From: Zonotrichia leucophrys gambelii
Taxonomy: Eukaryota; Chordata; Aves; Passeriformes; Passerellidae
Reading direction: 5' to 3'
Assembly: GCF_028769735.1 (NCBI RefSeq)
Contig: NC_088178.1
Span: 17,558,357-17,622,356, forward strand
Length of the DNA stretch: 64,000 nucleotides
Shown here: one piece after another, positions 12,786 through 24,430 of the stretch
How the letters are laid out: the number at the start of each line of letters is the position of its first letter
How positions within the stretch are numbered: the first letter of the stretch is position 1
Made by a program: the position numbers and the translations under genes
The notes under the pieces: model-generated
Databases searched by the model: none
What the model saw: only the letters and a program-made list of their open reading frames with translations
Told to the model about the DNA's origin: nothing

Positions 12786-15700
12786 CTGAAATGCAAAAGG
12801 ACAGCTCTGGTTATTGCCTGACGTGTTTTTATCACCTTTTTTTTTGTTTTTTGTTTTTTTTTTCTTTTTAACAAAGTTCTTTAATGTAGTTCAGGACAAA
12901 GTTGTACTTGGAAGTAAAACTTGAGAAAAGTTAGTTTATTGAACATTCCCAAATGTAAACAGTTGCACACCTTATAGGAAAGATGCATTCTAAAAATAGT
13001 AATGTGTGTTTCCTGTGGGGAATAGTGGCATTTGAATTTCGTAATTTAGTGTCAATTATGTGACTTTTCCACAAGGAACTGTTCACTCCATGCCCTTGCA
13101 TATGTAATGCAAAGCAATTCATTTGGAAACATCTATGTTTTGAAGTACATCACCATGATTTAGAAAAAGAAAATTAACAGAATTTGTCCTAAACAACACT
13201 AAATTAAAAAGGAATTAGATCACAGACATAACTGAAGGTAAATGTACAACATAAACCCACATAACTGGCAAGCAACTACTTTAACAACATTTCTAACATT
13301 TTTTTTCCTGTTTTTTTTGGTTTTGGTTTTTTTTTTTGGAGATGAAGTAAAGAAAAGAATGAAAAAAATGGATAAATACAAAGAATTCATGTTAAACAAG
13401 GACAGCCATCTTTCACACTACAGGGACCAGGGCCCACAAGCACCATCCAACAACACGATAGACAGCAGGTGGAATGACTCACTTTGGACAACTCACATCA
13501 TGTCTGTCTGCTCAGGCTATCTGGCCTAAGAGTAGCTGATATATAAAAGAAAGTAAAATGATTTATTGTAACATGATGAAGAATTACTGAGCTTCTCAGC
13601 AACTTAGTCAGAGCAAGGGTTCAGCAAATTAGATTACTAAGCAATAACAGCTTTTCTTTTCCCACTTAATGTAATTTTTTTGCACTAATATTCTGTCTGC
13701 CAACAAAGGCCCCAGGCTCCTAAAGGTCAAAGTTTGCCTGCAGTCTGCATCAGTCACAGTGACAGCACTGAATGAACCAGAATAGTTAATTAAGAGCTAG
13801 GCCCACAGTTACCATGGGCATGGAAGTCAAATGCAGAAATGTTAGGAATTTCTGTAAGTATGGGTCACAGAAATTAAACCAAAGAATAAATATTAGTTGT
13901 GGAATGGGAAGAGGAAATCAGCCATGGCTGATATCTCATAGCTGTTGAGGGAATGACAGATTGGGTAAGTCTGCTGAAAACATGAAAAGGAGTTTAAGAG
14001 GGGGGAAAATGAAGTCTTATGATGATTAAAGTCTTTATGCTTTGGGTTTGGCTTTTTTTTCCGATAACTCGATAAAGAAAAGGTTTTCCTATAGACACAA
14101 AGACATGTAAACTATGACAGCACAGTGCTTCCCAAGCAAAGCAAAAGCAAAAAAAGAAAAAAAAACTTTGCAAGAAATTAAACAGTCTGAACCATGGAAA
14201 TTGGATGGTTAGAGCATTCCTAGAAAAGCACTATATCTACAGATATGTCTGGAAGTAAAGAAAGAATGAAGTGACTTTACTGAAATGAGACTGACCACTG
14301 TGAGGCTGCTGCATAATATGCAAGGCTTGGAGGAGTATAAGGGAAAAGTTTTTTGGAAAAGATTTTACATTTTCTCATTTTGTGGATTTATTTTTTCATA
14401 ATTAAAGCTGCAGCTTATCTTAGAAAATTCAATATTCCCTGGAAATGTTGTTTTCAATTAAAAAGACATTGCATTTTCTCATGAAAAGATTTTTGTCTTC
14501 AACTTTGAAAAATAGAGTAATCATTTCCAAATAAATTCTGAGCAATTTGCAAGTCATTTTGCATTTGTGTTATTGCTAACTCTTCTCCATGTGTACTGAT
14601 TTTAACAGTGATGAGGGTTGTTTGAAAGGCCTCTCTAAGCTTTGATTAAACAACTATGTAGTTTCGCAATTTCATGTATGTTCCAAGATTTTTCTTGCAG
14701 TGGATTTAGCTGTGCAGAACATATGGCATTTATAAAAGTAGACAACACATGGACCACATGCTGGATTCATTTCCCTCATGAAAGTAATTTAATTCTATAA
14801 TTTTCATTTTCTTTTCCTTTGCTAAAGAGATATCAAAATACATCTGATAATCCAAAATGAGTTTTCTATGATATACTGCAGAGTTAAGCATGCTAGAATA
14901 TATTCAAATTGGTTTGATGAGACAAATTTTGTTGCCCATGATCAGGTAATTAATTTGAAATCTTTCATAGCCTGTAGCAAGATTACTGTAGGAATGTAAA
15001 AATATAAGTAAATTATTAAGCATTTCGGCATGACACCACTTTGGTTTTAAACAGCAAATTATTTCAGCATTGAATAACTAGTGTTACCAATAGGGCTTGC
15101 TACAGACCTCATGGTGTTTCCCAAAAAGCAGTTTGCAAGTACTTTTTGAATGTGGAAACATTTTATTTGCAAATTGTGAACCACTTGCCCGCTGAGTCTA
15201 CTTCATGACCGCTAGTTATGTTTTAATTGTGCCCATTAAAAATCATGCTGAAAAAATTTACATTTGATAGGCAAAGTTAAGTTTTACTCCCATACTTGTC
15301 TCTCTGTAGGTTGCTAGAGGAAAGCATAAGGAAAGTAAGAAAACAAGAGAATGAAAATAGAAACTACAGTTCAGTTAAAAAGGAGACTTGAAATAAAAAC
15401 TGGAAACAAGGTTTTATGAGCTCTTTTTCAAAGATTTATCATTCTATTTACACTAAAGTGATCTTAGGACTCATCAAACAGTATCTGCAAGATATTTACT
15501 GATGAACTGCAACATCATTAAAAAAAGCAAGTAGATAACGTAACAACAAAATGTTAGGTAAATGATGACACCCTTTATTCCTACAGAACTAAACTTTTCT
15601 AACTGGTAATCTCAAGATTTTCCTACAGGAAAATGATCTCCCATAAAGCTGCACTATACTATAGTTTAGATCTGTTTGACGCTGGATACAATTTTCCACA

Positions 15701-16125
15701 CCGGGGTATCCAAAGGTGTCAAGATGCCTTGCACTGCTTTATTTTCTCATCCATTCCATAAGCAGGGTTTTCTCAGCAAGCTTTAGAGTCAACCTTATAT
15801 TGCATAGACATGATACCTCTAAGTGATATTTATCTTGAAGATGGGCTCTCGGACCATGTGGTGTCAGTCCTTTAATAGTATATTAAGATTTATGCCACCT
15901 GTGTTAAAAACATGGATAATTATTGGTAAATACTGTTAGGGCAAAGGCATTACTATAATATAGTGCAGTTTTACAAGCTGACATTGGCAACACTGCATTT
16001 CTCGAATTTATTTCAGAAATTCAGACTGTACGGCTGGGGTATTGCAACTCGAGTTTCTATCTAGGGAAAAGAGGGAATTTGGAGTGAGCCAAGAAAAGCA
16101 GTTTATTCAGGAAGTATAAGCACAC
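12786..16125 (-). other. ADGRL2 intron between exons 21 and 22
   Basis: This 3.3-kb GT-AG intron is AT-rich. It has two T-rich tracts read on the plus strand (about 12837-12869 and 13299-13339). I see no further exon that would fit the phase 1 junction and no clear transposable element. Confidence 0.8.
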
Positions 16126-16254
16126 CTGGTGAGTTAAACACAGGAGCTGAAGGGGCATTACATACAACTGTTTCTGCGAGCAATGTGTTATAGGGGTTGT
16201 TAGTGCCGTGTGGTCGAAGAAGAGGGTTTGTTAGTAGGTAATTGCCAGTCATTC
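16126..16254 (-). CDS. ADGRL2: ADGRL2 exon 21 of window: cytoplasmic tail cassette, 129 nt
   Basis: This exon begins with GA completing a Gly codon and reads [19 protein letters not shown], then [20 protein letters not shown] and NSP, ending with one base. It is 129 nt with phase 1 at both ends and could be skipped in frame, joining LNQG directly to HSLNNAR of exon 22. This tail region of the family is a known place of alternative splicing. The acceptor is TTTAG and the donor GTGTGC. Confidence 0.95.
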
Positions 16255-18933
16255 CTAAAGCAAAAGAAACAGAAAAAAAATGTCAGTTGCTTAATTTTAG
16301 CCTGGCAGTTTCAATAAAGAATAATTTTTATTCATCATGAATCATGTAGGATTTCTAAGATGTAATTCAGCTGAAAATTTCTGGATGTATTTGAGCTATG
16401 CATTGGCAATGGGAGCAGGAAAATACAGTTAGATTCCAGTAATTCACAGGTGCTGTCCAAATCCCCAAAGTAAACATCTAGTGAAAATGATATTTACTAA
16501 TGTATACAAAATCACTGTTACACAAGAGTAGCAATTAAATGTTTAGAGACCAAGGTACTACATAAAGCTATTAGGACTTTAAAAATGATCATAGGGAGCA
16601 CTTCTGTCCAGAATTGACAGAACTGAATTTCTCAAACTGAAAGGCATTGAAAAACCTCTTATGACAGGATCAGAGCTGTTACTCACTTTATTAAAAACAC
16701 ACAGATAGTGGAAGGGAATTGCTGTTTTCAAACAGACAGTGGATGACAAATTGCAAGAAGCATATCTTAGTATATGCAAAAGTATGCATGCTGAGGGGAA
16801 AGCAAAATATTTGCTCTAAGAAATCAGAGCATTCACATTTTCTCCTGGGACAGTCATGCTGCAAACGTATCTGCCAGGTTTTAAAAAAGAATTCCTTGAA
16901 TGACAAATTTCTTTAAACTATCAGTTTACAAACAATGTAAGACAAAGAAAAATACTACACGAACAGACTCTTTTAAACTCTTGTAAATTCAAGTTTACAT
17001 GTTAACGCAACACCATTTAAACACTCTCAGAATAATCAGATAACAAACGATCATATTTTGAGAAATTATTAAAAAGTCAATTGATCTCTGATTTCTAGCT
17101 ACTACAAGAAAAGTGCTGTGTTTTAAAAATTAATTTAAAAATTTCAATAAGATTAAATTCAAGTTTCCTTTTTTTATTGCTTTGCAAAGCAGTACATCAG
17201 GATCAGTGCATTATAGACCCAAGGACAATTAGAGAAATAGCTCTATTTTTATAGTATAAATATTTTTATTTGTCAAGTTATTATATATATTCCAAATATT
17301 AATGCTTTTGTACTCCCAGAGCTACTTAGCAGCAGAAATGAGCAAAAATTTTTAACACTCAGAGAATTATGGTCTGAGTATGCTAATCTTATTTGAAAGT
17401 TTGTATTAGTGATCAACTAACAAAATTATCATAGTTTTTTCCCATTGTAAGGTACTTCTTACCAGAAATAATAACTGAAATATATTCTGCTTGGCTTTTT
17501 TTTTAAATTTGCACACTATATTTAATCTTAGACTAATTACATGTAATTTACAGTTATTATATTTTTCAATCCAAATTTCTTTTTTACAAGAAAAAAAAGC
17601 AATTAAAAGCTTGATTTTTATTTTAAAGGGAAAATGGCACTTGCCATTAATTATTAAACTACCCTAATACGTATGTCTCACTGAGATAGTGACAAAATTA
17701 TAACTGAACAAAGTTGATAACAAATTTTGTAATCATGGCAGAACATCTCCAGTGACTTGAGTCTGGAACCTGAAACAGGGAGAAGCTGCTGAGACCTCTG
17801 TTCAACACTGGGTTAACAGTGCAGCACAGTTAGGGCAAACCTCAGGAGTCAGAGACAGCAAATTAGAGAAATTACCAAATTTTATGTGCTTGTATTTTTG
17901 GAATTTTAGTATGACACTTAAGGAGACATGAAAAATATACATTTTCTATCTATGAGAAGTTACTTAATTTTGATTTTTGCCAGAAGAACATGCAGGGGCA
18001 AGAGGGGTGGGAGGAGCAGTGAGACACACAGGTCTTACCCACTATGCACCAAATATCAAAAGTAGAATCATGCTTTCGGATACCTTTTGCTTTGCAAATA
18101 CCACAATTTTACTTCCAAAATGAATGCAAATACAGGTTCCTGCTATCAAATCCTGAATTTGGATTTTCTGTTTGAAACTTTCTGAGTGGAGCAGGAACTG
18201 GTTGCAGTGTGACCAGGGCTGCCTGCTCTTCACTGAAGGACTGGGTGGAAGAACAGGCTCCAAACCTGGCTTGCACAGAGCAGTCCTCCCTCCACTGCTG
18301 GCTCAGACTGCCTCCAAAACACAGCAGGGAGGGGAGAAAGGGAGGGACAATCTGTCTTGGTAAACACCCTTGTCTTCTGTGTGGACATGAGAATGAGGTT
18401 ACAGATTTCAAAGTCTATCTGAGACGAGAAGTTTTGAGTTTTGACTTCTCTGTGCCTGAAAATCTGGATTCTGTCCCATGTTACAGATATGATGCTCTTT
18501 GAAATAGAGAAGATAAATGATTTACAGACATCTTTTGCATAGAAATGATATCAATTAGATTTCACTGGGAAAATTTCTGCACCTAAAAATCAGTCAAATA
18601 TGCATTAAAATATTACTGCACTCATATTTCTATTTCAGATTTAACCTATAAAGGTTAGGAAAGATTTAAAATTATGATCTTGCTTTTAAGCTAAATTATT
18701 GATGAAACTAATTTAAATACATTCCCATGAATTGAAGAATTCAGCTTCTATAGCAGGGGCCAGTTAAGGGAACATGGTTTTCAAAAGTGCTGGTGGATAA
18801 CTTTAAAAATCTGCTTTTAGAGAACACTTGTCCAGATTTTTTTTTAACATTATTTTCAATTCTTCTGTGTTAAATGATATAAAATCTGTAATAATTTATG
18901 GATTCTAAAACTGAAATGTTCCCAGTGACTGAC
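16255..18933 (-). other. ADGRL2 intron between exons 20 and 21
   Basis: This 2.7-kb GT-AG intron is AT-rich, especially 17000-17700. Short open frames near 18109-18502 occur on both strands in a slightly GC-richer patch and have no recognisable content. No other feature is supported. Confidence 0.8.
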
Positions 18934-19030
18934 CTTGATTAAGTGTTGAAGTGCTGTTGATGTCACCTGAGATAAAAGATGATTCCGATTGTTTTCTCAC
19001 AGTGTCATTCCACATCCTCCTTATCCGACT
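18934..19030 (-). CDS. ADGRL2: ADGRL2 exon 20 of window: cytoplasmic tail, phase-changing exon
   Basis: This 97-nt exon reads [19 protein letters not shown] and then [13 protein letters not shown], ending with one base. It starts in phase 0 and ends in phase 1, so it is not divisible by three and its skipping would change the frame. The basic [14 protein letters not shown] block is strongly conserved among latrophilins. The acceptor is ACAG and the donor GTCAGT. Confidence 0.95.
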
Positions 19031-19444
19031 CTGTTAGCACAAAGCAGTGAGACAAAACATAGTAGATTACAAAAAGATTTTTTCCAGCTCATGTACTATT
19101 GTGTAGAATATTTGTGTTTATTTTAGCCTAAAGTAAACAATTTTTCTAGCACATCATGAAATTTCCTTATTTTTTTATTAAAACTCTAATTTATTAAACT
19201 TTATTTCAATGAAACATGATGGTATAAATCTTCCTATAAATAGTCCCTAATTACAAGAAAAAAAACCAAATTTGTATTAGACCAAAATAGCTGTTTAAAA
19301 AGAAATAATTCTACAATGCAGAAGTATGTATTTACCATCTAAATGACAATAATGAGGAGACAATTAGTCTTTCTGATTGGAAGACATCTCAGTAGGCTTT
19401 TCATAAATAAGGTAATTAAAAGATGCTGTCAAAATCTTTGTTAC
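19031..19444 (-). other. ADGRL2 intron between exons 19 and 20
   Basis: This short intron of 414 nt has donor GTAACA and acceptor ACAG. The frame stays open from exon 19 for 26 codons into it. Apart from that it holds only AT-rich sequence. Confidence 0.85.
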
Positions 19445-19573
19445 CTGAGTGCCAGAGGAATAGCGAGCACTGGTTCTGGTGGTTGATGCCTTCACTGAGC
19501 TGTGGGGACTCTCAGTTGGAAGTCCTCCACAGCAGTAGGAATGTCTGAAGCATTTCCCATATTCCTTACGTAC
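19445..19573 (-). CDS. ADGRL2: ADGRL2 exon 19 of window: proximal cytoplasmic tail
   Basis: These 43 codons, phase 0 at both ends, read [20 protein letters not shown] and then a Ser/Thr-rich stretch ending ARYSSGTQ. The Cys cluster HSYCC near the membrane is a plausible palmitoylation site, which is an inference. The acceptor CCCACAG follows a T/C-rich tract. The donor is GTAACA. If the intron were retained the frame would stay open for 26 more codons to a stop at 19364. Confidence 0.96.
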
Positions 19574-22500
19574 CTGTGGGGGAAAAAAAAAATTGCTCAG
19601 CACAAGAAATAGTTTTAAGTAGCTGATGGCAAAACCACATGAACTTTGCATTGAAACTACTCACTTTTCAAGCATATAGATAATTCTTGTCTGTTGAATT
19701 GCTGGCTGTTAGCAAACCCACATATTTCTCTCTACTCAGTGGCAGTATTAGCAGCTACCCAGGAGTTTTGAACCAATTATTTCCAAGGTATACACACACT
19801 TCTTAGAGATGTCCCTGAATAATCATCACTCTCTTAGTTATAGAATTGTTTTTATTCAATTTTCATATTGTAGATTAATATAGTTAAGTTTACCTGAATT
19901 GAATGCTGATTGAAAATAGTGGTTTTTGTAAGAGCTTTTGGTGCAGAAAGCACAGCAAGCCTGTTTTCCCATCCTAGCAGGCAAGAAGGGCTTGAGCACT
20001 GCTCAGTACTACCCCTTATGCAATGATTCCCAATAAAGAGGGTAAAATTTCCAATGCCTGTATAGGAATTTTCTTACTCTGTATAAGTCATCCAGCTGCT
20101 ACTTCAGATGGCCACCCCTGCCCTGGCCTTGTACAGAGCTCACAAACACCACTGCCCCACTGCAGGCACAGCCCCACCTGCGCTGGTGGAGCCACTTGCC
20201 AGTGTTCCAGAGTCACTTTTGAACCATAAAGGCTGGGAATGAAGCACCTTTCACTTTTACGACCAAAACATAAAATTCTGTCTTGGTTGAATCTAAAAAT
20301 TTGAATATACCCATATTTATGACTTTTTTTTTTTCTGACAGAGCAGCAAAACTAATTAATGACTTCAGTACTTGGGCTTCATTTATTCACTTTCTGTTTC
20401 CAGTGACCTGCTGGAAACTTTAGTTTTGTTTTGTGCGATAACAATTGCCATAAAAGTAATCAGGATCACTTTACAGAGCAGTTAATTCTCTTATATTCCA
20501 TGACTACTTCACTGACTATTAGTTTTGGATAACAGAAGAGTCTGTGCATATCTTGGCAGCAAGACTGCACCAGTGAAAGGACACAGTGGATAGAATTTGT
20601 ATAGATGTGTAAATCTAAACTCATAAATCTCCCACCAGATTACATGGGAATTTAAGTGTCTCTTCTACATCAATGAGACTCACGAGTTTCTGTGAAAAGA
20701 GGGATTTCAGCTAATCTGGAAATTCTGCCTGACCTATGAATATATAAGACAGAAAGTTACGTGTGTGCAAAAAGGAAAGAAGAAAAAATGCAAAAAATTA
20801 ATAGTGTGGATTTACATATGTAATGTGCTGTTTTCTACAGGAGTTTTACTCAAGGAATTCATACTGTGCTGTTTTTATAAATCACAAGGATGAAGAAAAG
20901 TTGAGTAATTTTTACTTTAACTTCAAGCGAGGCACAATAATTCAGCTTTTTATAAAAGTATATGGTACATATTTAAAGTCAACTCCTATTTATATCAGCA
21001 CAAAAGACATGTAAAAAAATGAAAACAGAAATGAAACAACTTCAAATTATAATTTTTAACCCTGGAAAACATAGGTCTATATACATCATCACTAGATGGT
21101 ATAACACCTAACACTCCTGAACACTAATGGATATTAAATGCTCTAAGCCACTACACAGTGAGACAATAGCAATCAAAACTGTATTTTTACCCAAACACCA
21201 CCATCCAGGGCTGGTTTTGCCTAATGCCTGTATTGCAGTGAATGTACATTATCTGTCAGGACTGTGCATTCCACTGTCATTATTTCTAAATTATAGCTTG
21301 TTGGAAACTGATGGAAGCAACAGCACTATCATCTCGTCAGAACTGGAAATATAATAGTTTTCACTTCCACAATTCTATTTCTCTGTTCAATTTAGTGACC
21401 AAGTAGTAATAACAGAATAAAAAGACTACATTAGCTATGCAGACAGAGCACAGGACAATATCCAGTCAAAGGCAGTGACACTTAAAAATCTTAAATGGCA
21501 GCTTTAACATTCTTTCAGGTATAAATCTTATTGCTCTAGGTTATGTTTTTTCACACTTGATTGGTATTTTAATATTGCTTTTTGCTGACTCCACTTTATA
21601 TGAAAACAATGCACAGCTGTAAAAAGAAATAAAAAAAGGAATCTGTTTCTGATTTTCAAGTCCAAAACAAATAGTAAAAAGGGAAACATTTTATGAAACC
21701 CTAACCTAGAAAATATTTGCATTTTGGGAATGTTTGCATTTTCTTCCCTATCTTCTTCTCTTAGGCTCAATCTGCTAAGTGTGCTTTTGTTTTCCCCAAA
21801 CAAGTGGAATGTCATGTCCATCCAGGTAAAATTCTGTCTACCAGATCTTTTCCTAAAACACCTCTGAATGTGATTGTCTACACCAAATTTAGAGATGCTG
21901 GTAATGTTAGAGTTGGTACAATTGAGAACATGAGCATAGGATTTTTGTATTTAAACAATACTTTATCCAGTGGTCTCAAACCATCTTGTAAATATAAGTT
22001 AATTATGTCTCTGGTGAGCTAATTATAATGGGAGTTAATAATTGCTAGGTCTCCAGCCTGAAACTGGGAAAAATATTTATAATCTAAATACTGCAAATTG
22101 GATATTTCCAAATGTAGGATATACTGCATTTCACATTAAGTTTGTTTGGGTGGGATTTTTTGATGTTCACCCTTCCTCTCAACTCTCATTACTTTCATTT
22201 TTCCTGCCTTCTAACAAAGGCTTTCAGCATTTTTTAATGCACTCTTCATTAAAACACCTCTCAGGCATCCTTGGAAGGAATCTCCACCCTCTGGGGAAGA
22301 GAAGGGGAAGGGAAGAGAACCCAAAAAAGGGTCCCATAGAGCTGTGCCCTTCACTTTCCTTCTCTCCTGCTTCCTCCTCTCTCCCCTTCAAGATTTCTCT
22401 CTGTCTCCCTCCATCTCTCTTTGTCTCTCTCTCCTTCCAGCTTCTTCTGGACCCTTCTGCTTTCATCCAGAGAAAGGGAGCAGAACTAATTTAGCTGATC

Positions 22501-23235
22501 CCACTTGTGAGGCAGGCTCCAGTGAAGAGAACAAAGCTATTGGGATATTTGGGGGAAGCAAACATTTGGAAAAAAGCATTAATGCTGGCATCTTTTCCAT
22601 CTTCAGAAAACTATTCCTGTTAGCAGGTGTCCAGCATTAATGACTACTTTTTTTCTAAGGTGCGTCAGAGTTTATAATAAAATTAATTTTTACATCCCAC
22701 TTAATTTTGTAATGAATGAGCACACATAGTACTATCCCTGCCTATCACCCATAACTTTATGAGGCAGCTTAATAGGATCTCAGGAAAGGTGCTCTGCCTT
22801 GTTCTAAGGAAAGGAAAGGACAGCATTTCCAGGCTGATATGGGCTGATATCATAACTGATCCTCTGTCTGCAGCACTGCAGCGAACGCAGGACTTGTTTC
22901 ATGTGAACAAAAAAGACTTTTGGCTGTAAGTCCAGGCTGATATGTAGCACACTACCAGTGTTCAGCTTTTGCATTTTCTTCATAAAACCTTCAAACTTTT
23001 CAAGCCCAGGTTGGAAGTGCTGCATCCATGCTAAACCTGGCTGGGTGACAGAGCAGTTACATGACTCCCACTAGCACATACAGCAAAAACTGCACTGGAA
23101 TTCTGGTCCCCTCCTCAAACTACTTCAAAATACTCCAGTTCTTCAAATTGTTAATTTTATCTCTATTTTCTTAAGAATTATGTGTGGCATTTCTAAGGAG
23201 TTAGGGAACATTCATCTGTGGTTTTGGTAACTTAC
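19574..23235 (-). other. ADGRL2 intron between exons 18 and 19
   Basis: This 3.7-kb intron contains a pyrimidine-rich tract on the plus strand at about 22338-22450 (repeated CTCTCTC and CCCTCC), which would be purine-rich in the transcript. A 14-bp sequence (TCCAGGCTGATATG) occurs twice, at 22828-22841 and 22931-22944. The 150-codon plus frame over the tract has no recognisable domain. No exon is seen. Confidence 0.75.
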
Positions 23236-23404
23236 TTTCTTTTGAAGGGCACAATGAAAGATGAAAATAAACATTCCTTGGAAAGCATTAAATACTGTGA
23301 AGAGATATGTCATCACAACGGTCCCCTCATTTATAAACAGCAGACCAAATGACCATGTTAGGCCAAGGAGACACAGGAGAGCAAATGCACCCAGGACCCA
23401 GGAT
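23236..23404 (-). CDS. ADGRL2: ADGRL2 exon 18 of window: TM6, ECL3 and TM7
   Basis: This 169-nt exon starts with A completing a Lys codon and reads [20 protein letters not shown] (TM6), [19 protein letters not shown] and [13 protein letters not shown] (TM7), ending in phase 0. The LGLTWSFG and [14 protein letters not shown] motifs are characteristic of adhesion receptors. The acceptor is TTGCAG and the donor GTAAGT. Confidence 0.97.
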
Positions 23405-24071
23405 CTGCAAAAGAAAATTAATTTTAGTAACATTACTTACGAGAATGTACTTTGCCAAATCCAATATTAACATTTCAGTTCCTGCAGTTGACTTTTACTA
23501 GTTTCACATTCAAATGAAAAAATTCCTTGGGTTTAACCTTTTATCTATTAAAGAAAGAACAATTCCATTCAGTACTCCTAGACTCCAATGAAAACAGCAA
23601 GAATAGATATAACCTTTGTCTTTCTCAAGAACAGCATAGGATGTAAAAACTATTTTGAAATGCAGAAGTATAGCACAAGCCTCAGCTACTCCCATTGCTT
23701 TATCTGCTTTTAGAGAAGAGATTGATAAATCTGGCTTAGCCACTAATCACACCATAGATTTTAAACAGTGGTGCTGCCATATGACACCAAATAATGTAAC
23801 ACAATGCACAAAGGTTAAACAGCAGATTAAAAGCCTAGAGCCCAAATCATTAATGCTTCGATAAACTCAGCTAAACTGAAGCTAGAGGATGCAACTTCCG
23901 CATGAAGAAACCCTGCTGAAATGCGACAAAAATATGGATATTGCTTTACAGAACAATCTAAAAAAGATTCCATCATGAATAGGTTAAGGAAAAGGAATTG
24001 TAGCAAACAGCACAGAATGAAAGGGAAAGGGAATTTAGTCAGTGAATTCCACATCTAACTAATGATCTTAC
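23405..24071 (-). other. ADGRL2 intron between exons 17 and 18
   Basis: This 667-nt GT-AG intron separates the 27-nt cassette from the TM6/TM7 exon. It is AT-rich with nothing recognisable beyond the splice signals. Confidence 0.85.
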
Positions 24072-24098
24072 TTGATAAATGGCTTATTATCTTCATAG
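24072..24098 (-). CDS. ADGRL2: ADGRL2 exon 17 of window: 27-nt ICL3 cassette YEDNKPFIK
   Basis: The minus strand reads C TAT GAA GAT AAT AAG CCA TTT ATC AA between a TCTAG acceptor and a GTAAGA donor. With exon 16 it gives the junction Gly and then YEDNKPFIK; it runs on into SWVLG of exon 18. It is 27 nt, a microexon by size, and symmetric in phase. Two TGC triplets lie within about 20 nt of the acceptor. Together with exon 16 it inserts 24 residues into ICL3, the loop that contacts G proteins. Confidence 0.92.
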
Positions 24099-24385
24099 CT
24101 AGAAAGCATTATAAGCAGAAAAGAGAAACAAAATTATTAGACAGAATTGAAACAGAAATTAATAAGAGCATTTTTAATTGTCTATAAAAATTAGTCAAAA
24201 TTAGGAAATTCAAAATGCAGAGGCAAGCAATTTAAAAGTATAAAGGCATGTAATAGTTTAAAAGTCTTTAGCAAATCAGGTATCTCAAAAATAGTTAATT
24301 AAAATTAAGGGAAATCCACAATATGACCGAGTTTGTAAAGTTAAAAATCATGCTAGAAGTTTGTTAATGTAGGGTTCTATCTTAC

Positions 24386-24430
24386 CCAGGTAAGTCCGTA
24401 TTATAGTAGCCATCACAAACACGGTAATTA
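24386..24430 (-). CDS. ADGRL2: ADGRL2 exon 16 of window: 45-nt ICL3 cassette NNYRVCDGYYNTDLP
   Basis: The minus strand reads T, then AAT TAC CGT GTT TGT GAT GGC and so on to CCT, then GG, between a CCAG acceptor and a GTAAGA donor. With the AA of exon 15 it gives NNYRVCDGYYNTDLP, the first part of the known optional ICL3 insert of latrophilins. It is a multiple of three and has phase 2 at both ends, so it can be skipped freely. A long pyrimidine tract lies just upstream on the minus strand (24433-24483). Confidence 0.92.

Noticed and set aside
22042..22494. A 150-codon plus-strand frame
   Set aside because: Its second half is translation of a C/T-rich low-complexity tract (S, L, P and F repeats). 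There is no domain, and it is antisense within an intron.
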